Made by a program: the position numbers and the translations under genes
From: Candidatus Bathyarchaeota archaeon
GTDB taxonomy: Archaea > Thermoproteota > Bathyarchaeia > Bathyarchaeales > Bathyarchaeaceae
DNA length: 9,586 nt
Assembly (NCBI GenBank): GCA_020356305.1
Contig: CP070636.1
Span: 139,741-149,326, forward strand
Direction: 5' to 3'
In this document: positions 7,361 through 9,586 of the stretch, one piece after another
Numbering within the stretch: the stretch's first letter is position 1
How the letters are laid out: each line of letters starts with the position of its first letter
Notes under the pieces: generated by a model
The model's input: only the letters and a program-made list of their open reading frames with translations
Databases searched by the model: none
Told to the model about the DNA's origin: nothing

Positions 7361-7849
7361 CTATTTCTCCTTAAACAGATTATTGTGTTTCCCCTCGTTG
7401 ATCTCCTTCTGAATTTCTCTCGGATCTTTCTCCTCTACTGTCACACCCATGCTGACACAGCTCCCCAATATCTCTTTCACTGCTGAATTCAAGTCTCTCG
7501 CCAAAAGCTCAGAGTGTTTGACCTCGGCTATTTTCATAACTTGCTGCATGGAGAGGTTTCCTACCTTTTCTGTATTCGGGGTTCCTGAACCTTTTTCAAC
7601 TCCCAATTCGCTGGCAATCAGCGCAGAAGTTGTAGGGGTACCAACGTTCACTTCAAACTCTTTTGTCTCAACATCCACAGTTATCTGAACCGGAACCTTC
7701 ATGCCTGAGTAGTGTTTCGTGACCTCGTTGATCTTGTTCACGATTGCAAGGACGTTAACGCCGAGGGGACCAAGAGCTGGCCCTAGGGGCGGTCCAGCGG
7801 TGGCTTGTCCTCCGCCTATCAACGCTTTCACGACTTTTTTTTCGCTCAA
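7361..7849 (-). CDS. rpl11: Ribosomal protein L11
   Basis: Binds the GTPase-associated centre of 23S-type rRNA at the stalk base, next to L10. 162 residues. Seen: the Gly/Pro-rich N-terminal domain GGGQATAGPPLGPALGPLG (12-30); a hinge near 70-75 (VGTPTTSAL); the rRNA-binding C-terminal domain with KVGNLSMQQVMKIAEVKHS (95-113) and LGSCVSMGVTVEEKDP (128-143); and a short lysine-rich end. The start is TTG at 7849, overlapping the spt5 stop in TTGA (4 nt), with GAGG at 7860-7857 placed 7 nt upstream. The overlap predicts translational coupling to spt5. Codons 3-5 include a run of eight A (plus-strand T at 7835-7842), which could be slippage-prone; the frame is intact as read. Confidence 0.97.
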   Translation of the reverse strand: MSEKKVVKALIGGGQATAGPPLGPALGPLGVNVLAIVNKINEVTKHYSGMKVPVQITVDVETKEFEVNVGTPTTSALIASELGVEKGSGTPNTEKVGNLSMQQVMKIAEVKHSELLARDLNSAVKEILGSCVSMGVTVEEKDPREIQKEINEGKHNNLFKEK

Positions 7850-8331
7850 GTTGCTTCCTCTTTTTTCGCCTTTTCCACAAGCCTTACGTAGTCCGCGTGA
7901 ACCGTGATGGGAAGGGTGAAGGTTGCCTCCAAAAGCTCCAGGGTTACCTCCTCCTTGGTTTCATCTACCCTCGTGATCTTTGCCCTCATTCCCTTGAACG
8001 GCCCTCCGACAACCTCTACGACGTCTTCAACGTCCAGTTCTTCAATCACCGGCCTCACGATTATGTAGCGCTCGACCTCCGAAAAGCTCACGATACCTGG
8101 AACTCTTGATCTCACGTGCTTTATTCCCGTTATCGCCTCATCGACGAAGTGTGGTCCGTCTGCTTCGATGAAGACGTAGCCCTTTAGCACCTCTGGCACA
8201 AGAATTGCCTTTATGGGTAGCTTGTTGGTCTCAATTCTCGCTGCGATAAGGCCTGCCACGTTTTTCTCTTGTCCCGCTGTGGTTCGTACAGCGAAGACCG
8301 CTGTTGCCAGCCTATCTTCTTCACTACTCAT
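7846..8331 (-). CDS. spt5: Transcription elongation factor Spt5 (NusG homologue)
   Basis: Binds the RNA polymerase clamp, usually with Spt4, to close the DNA channel and raise processivity. At 161 residues it is the normal archaeal size. Seen: an NGN domain at about 10-95 (TAVFAVRTTAGQEKNVAGL, GYVFIEADGPHFVDEAI, KHVRSRVPGIVSFSEVE) and one KOW domain at about 100-135 (VEVVGGPFKGMRAKITRVDE), then a short charged tail. ATG at 8331 is preceded by GGGAG about 9 nt upstream, and the gap to secE is 14 nt. It overlaps L11 by 4 nt. The secE-spt5-L11 order is conserved across archaea and recalls bacterial secE-nusG-rplK. Confidence 0.97.
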   Translation of the reverse strand: MSSEEDRLATAVFAVRTTAGQEKNVAGLIAARIETNKLPIKAILVPEVLKGYVFIEADGPHFVDEAITGIKHVRSRVPGIVSFSEVERYIIVRPVIEELDVEDVVEVVGGPFKGMRAKITRVDETKEEVTLELLEATFTLPITVHADYVRLVEKAKKEEAT

Positions 8332-8345
8332 GTACGTGCTCCCTG

Positions 8346-8540
8346 TTATGCGAATCCTTGCATCATTGAAGATATGAGTTTAATCAAAAAGCCCAACGCT
8401 CCAACCACAGCAACTCCTAGTAAACAGATTTTTATAGAAAGCCAGAGCTCGGTTCTTCCAGGTTTTTTAGCAAGCCTCAGCAATCTCGAGGCTGATTTGA
8501 GAAAAGACCTTAACCCCAAGTTTACTCGTTCACTCAACAT
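8346..8540 (-). CDS. secE: Protein translocase subunit SecE (Sec61 gamma)
   Basis: Small tail-anchored membrane subunit that clamps the SecY pore. 64 residues: a basic amphipathic cytoplasmic helix at about 8-28 (LGLRSFLKSASRLLRLAKKP), the conserved hinge KPGRTELW (26-33), then one hydrophobic transmembrane helix at about 35-58 (SIKICLLGVAVVGALGFLIKL). Length and layout match archaeal SecE. ATG at 8540 has a clear site, AGGAG, 6 nt upstream. An in-frame TTG at 8519 would give a 57-residue protein and cannot be fully excluded, because a TATA-like box sits unusually close to the ATG. spt5 follows after 14 nt. Confidence 0.93.
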   Translation of the reverse strand: MLSERVNLGLRSFLKSASRLLRLAKKPGRTELWLSIKICLLGVAVVGALGFLIKLISSMMQGFA

Positions 8541-8550
8541 TCACTTCTCC

Positions 8551-8560
8551 TATAAAAACC
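8551..8560 (-). promoter_or_regulatory. TATA-like word upstream of secE, oddly spaced
   Basis: GGTTTTTATA on the minus strand, identical to the box before L1. Its centre is only about 15 nt from the secE ATG and runs straight into the AGGAG ribosome binding site, so usual spacing would start RNA inside secE. It may be chance, or it may serve a shorter secE or spt5 transcript. Confidence 0.25.
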
Positions 8561-8648
8561 TATTCAGCGTCACTCTATTTCTTATCGCAGATCGAGAATT
8601 GAGAGGTGTACACGTTTGGGCGGCACAAGACTAGCCCTCACAGTCAAA

Positions 8649-9344
8649 TCAACGTTTAAGCCTTTTCAGATGCAGGGAGATGGTGCGTTCATATTCATAT
8701 ACAACCCTTGATATGACGGTCCACGTTTCGAGTGTTTCTTTGTCTATGCAGATCATTTCGTCCGCCAATCGAATCGTGGATTCAGAAAAATGTCCATGAG
8801 GAAAACAACCTACAATCACAGTGGGCCTCTCTTCACTTGAAAGCTTCAAAACAACATCTTTAAGCGTGCGAGGCTTTCCGTTTGTGCTGAAGGCGATTAC
8901 TCGAGTGGGGCTGATCTGAGTCAACAGTTGAGACAGAGTTTCTGGCTCCACCTTTAACAAAGCCGGCCCGTTGGGAGGGGCCCTTCCCAACTCAAACAGC
9001 TGTTCCATGAGACCAACGAATCGGTTATAGTTTTTAGGCAGCCGAGCTTCAGGTTTCACTCTGACAACCTGATCGTTGATGGTGTGAACGTAAACTTGAA
9101 GAAGCCTCTCCTTGTTGAGGGGTGAACCCAAGGCCTCTAGCAGGGCGAAATGAACAATGTCTGGACGCCCTCTCTTCTCGCTCTGAGTAAGAGTTTTCAT
9201 GGAGGCATGGTGATAGGATCGATCGAGAAGAAGGAATCTCGGATGCTTTTTGCGCTTCTTGGAATATCGCTTGACACTGGCATGTCCCCATAAATTCTTT
9301 GGGACCGTTTCAAGCGCCGACTCTGCAAGTACAATAGTTAGCAA
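8649..9344 (-). CDS. nep1: rRNA small-subunit pseudouridine methyltransferase Nep1 (Emg1)
   Basis: SPOUT-class methyltransferase that N1-methylates a specific pseudouridine of small-subunit rRNA and helps assemble the 30S head. 231 residues. Seen: N-terminus TIVLAESALETVP (3-15); LLLDRSYHHASM (38-49); GRPDIVHFALLEALGSPLNK (59-78); YVHTINDQVVRVKPEARLPKNYNRFVGLMEQLF (85-117 overall), which covers the RNA-binding and dimer region; IAFSTNGKP (150-158); and the cofactor-site loop VGCFPHGHF (178-186) followed by the knot helix around TWTVISRVVYEYER (207-220). The start is TTG at 9344; an in-frame TGA four codons upstream excludes earlier starts, and GAAGG lies close by. The gap to secE is 108 nt on the same strand. 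Its place directly before secE, where many archaea have ftsZ, is a lineage feature. Confidence 0.93.
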   Translation of the reverse strand: MLTIVLAESALETVPKNLWGHASVKRYSKKRKKHPRFLLLDRSYHHASMKTLTQSEKRGRPDIVHFALLEALGSPLNKERLLQVYVHTINDQVVRVKPEARLPKNYNRFVGLMEQLFELGRAPPNGPALLKVEPETLSQLLTQISPTRVIAFSTNGKPRTLKDVVLKLSSEERPTVIVGCFPHGHFSESTIRLADEMICIDKETLETWTVISRVVYEYERTISLHLKRLKR

Positions 9345-9376
9345 GCTTGCCCTTCAAAAGGTAGAAAAAATGTTCC

Positions 9377-9386
9377 AATAAAAATT
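9377..9386 (-). promoter_or_regulatory. Candidate TATA box for nep1
   Basis: The AT-rich minus-strand stretch ATTAAATTTTTATTGG covers 9390-9375. A start about 25 nt downstream would fall near 9355, giving a short leader with GAAGG before the TTG at 9344. It is the only obvious promoter-like element ahead of nep1, and could also drive secE-spt5-L11. Confidence 0.4.
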
Positions 9387-9450
9387 TAATGGCTTATTTT
9401 TTTTGCTTAATGTAATAGTCTTGAGCTACTTTTGCTTTCTGAAGATTTTG

Positions 9451-9465
9451 CGCGCGCGCATTTGC
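9451..9465 (+). repeat. 15-nt direct repeat, copy 1
   Basis: CGCGCGCGCATTTGC, perfectly repeated at 9536-9550, 85 nt away start to start. The CG core is itself self-complementary, so the two copies could also pair with each other. Confidence 0.8.
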
Positions 9466-9535
9466 ATTTAGAACTCTTTGGATCTCTGAAATCCTTTATG
9501 CATCGCTTCTAAGGTGTTGCAACAGATCACCCAGA

Positions 9536-9550
9536 CGCGCGCGCATTTGC
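9536..9550 (+). repeat. 15-nt direct repeat, copy 2
   Basis: Identical to 9451-9465. It is followed after 10 nt by ATGCATGCAT; copy 1 has a shorter ATGCAT 32 nt downstream (9498-9503). Confidence 0.8.
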
Positions 9551-9586
9551 GTTTTCGCCCATGCATGCATTGCCACACGTGCAAAA

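Larger units (their letters stand above)
9345..9586. other. Palindrome-rich stretch at the right edge, no gene recognised
   Basis: 242 nt. The part next to nep1 (9345-9440) is AT-rich and promoter-like, including a plus-strand T run at 9397-9404. The rest carries two 15-nt direct repeats and the palindromes GCGCGCGCGC (9450-9459), TGTTGCAACA (9515-9524) and ATGCATGCAT (9561-9570). On the minus strand one frame stays open from the edge to TAA at 9496-9498 (about 29 codons, ending LLQHLRSDA), and another to TAA at 9468-9470. Either could be the tail of a gene beyond the window, but neither is recognisable, so no CDS is called. Confidence 0.5.

Noticed and set aside
7351..7361. GCAG-GCG-CTGC hairpin after the L11 stop as a terminator
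   Set aside because: Only a 4-bp stem with a 3-nt loop and no following T run; archaeal terminators need the U tract more than the hairpin.
8269..8634. 121-codon plus-strand frame opposite secE
   Set aside because: It covers secE and the spt5 start in antisense; secE has a convincing ribosome binding site and membrane-protein layout.
9450..9550. CRISPR or short tandem array
   Set aside because: Only two 15-nt copies of low-complexity sequence; no repeat-spacer pattern.
9468..9586. Minus-strand open frames as the tail of an upstream gene
   Set aside because: One is rich in Cys, His, Trp and Met and looks non-coding; the other (to TAA 9496-9498) is more protein-like but only about 29 codons, too short to call.

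Overview
The window looks like a chromosomal housekeeping block from an archaeon. Every recognisable protein is of the archaeal type: Sec61-gamma/SecE, Spt5 (NGN+KOW), ribosomal proteins L11, L1, L10/P0 and the P1-like L12, archaeal-type AlaRS and LeuRS, and the Nep1 rRNA methyltransferase. The order secE-spt5-L11-L1-L10-L12 followed by alaS, the frequent TTG/GTG starts and the absence of ftsZ beside secE point to the TACK side of the archaea. A Bathyarchaeia-like or related mesophilic lineage is my best guess. That placement is an inference from gene order and protein style, not from a tree.

All genes lie on the minus strand, so transcription runs from high to low coordinates. In that order: an unassigned, palindrome-rich stretch at the right edge (9586-9345); nep1 (9344-8649); secE (8540-8346); spt5 (8331-7846); L11 (7849-7361, overlapping spt5 by 4 nt); a 186-nt gap; L1 (7174-6524, start moved downstream to an ATG with a good ribosome binding site); L10 (6515-5658); a 241-nt gap; L12 (5416-5096); a 95-nt gap with a possible terminator and a TATA box; alaS (5000-2208); and leuS (2208 to the left edge, C-terminus missing). 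leuS is joined to alaS by a one-base stop/start overlap. Large plus-strand open frames are antisense shadows of these genes.

Functionally this is a translation and secretion module. L10 plus L12 form the ribosomal stalk, and L11 and L1 form the neighbouring GTPase-centre base and the L1 stalk. Spt5 is the RNA polymerase processivity factor and SecE the translocon gamma subunit. Nep1 modifies 16S-type rRNA during small-subunit assembly, and AlaRS/LeuRS charge tRNAs. TATA-like boxes ahead of nep1, L1, L12 and alaS suggest that the classical L11-L1-L10-L12 operon is divided into several separately initiated units.

I found no mobile element, CRISPR array, tRNA or convincing new system. The points most worth a second look are the two palindrome- and purine/pyrimidine-alternating non-coding stretches (5417-5657 and 9345-9586), the missing acidic tail of L10, the L1 start correction and the internal promoters.
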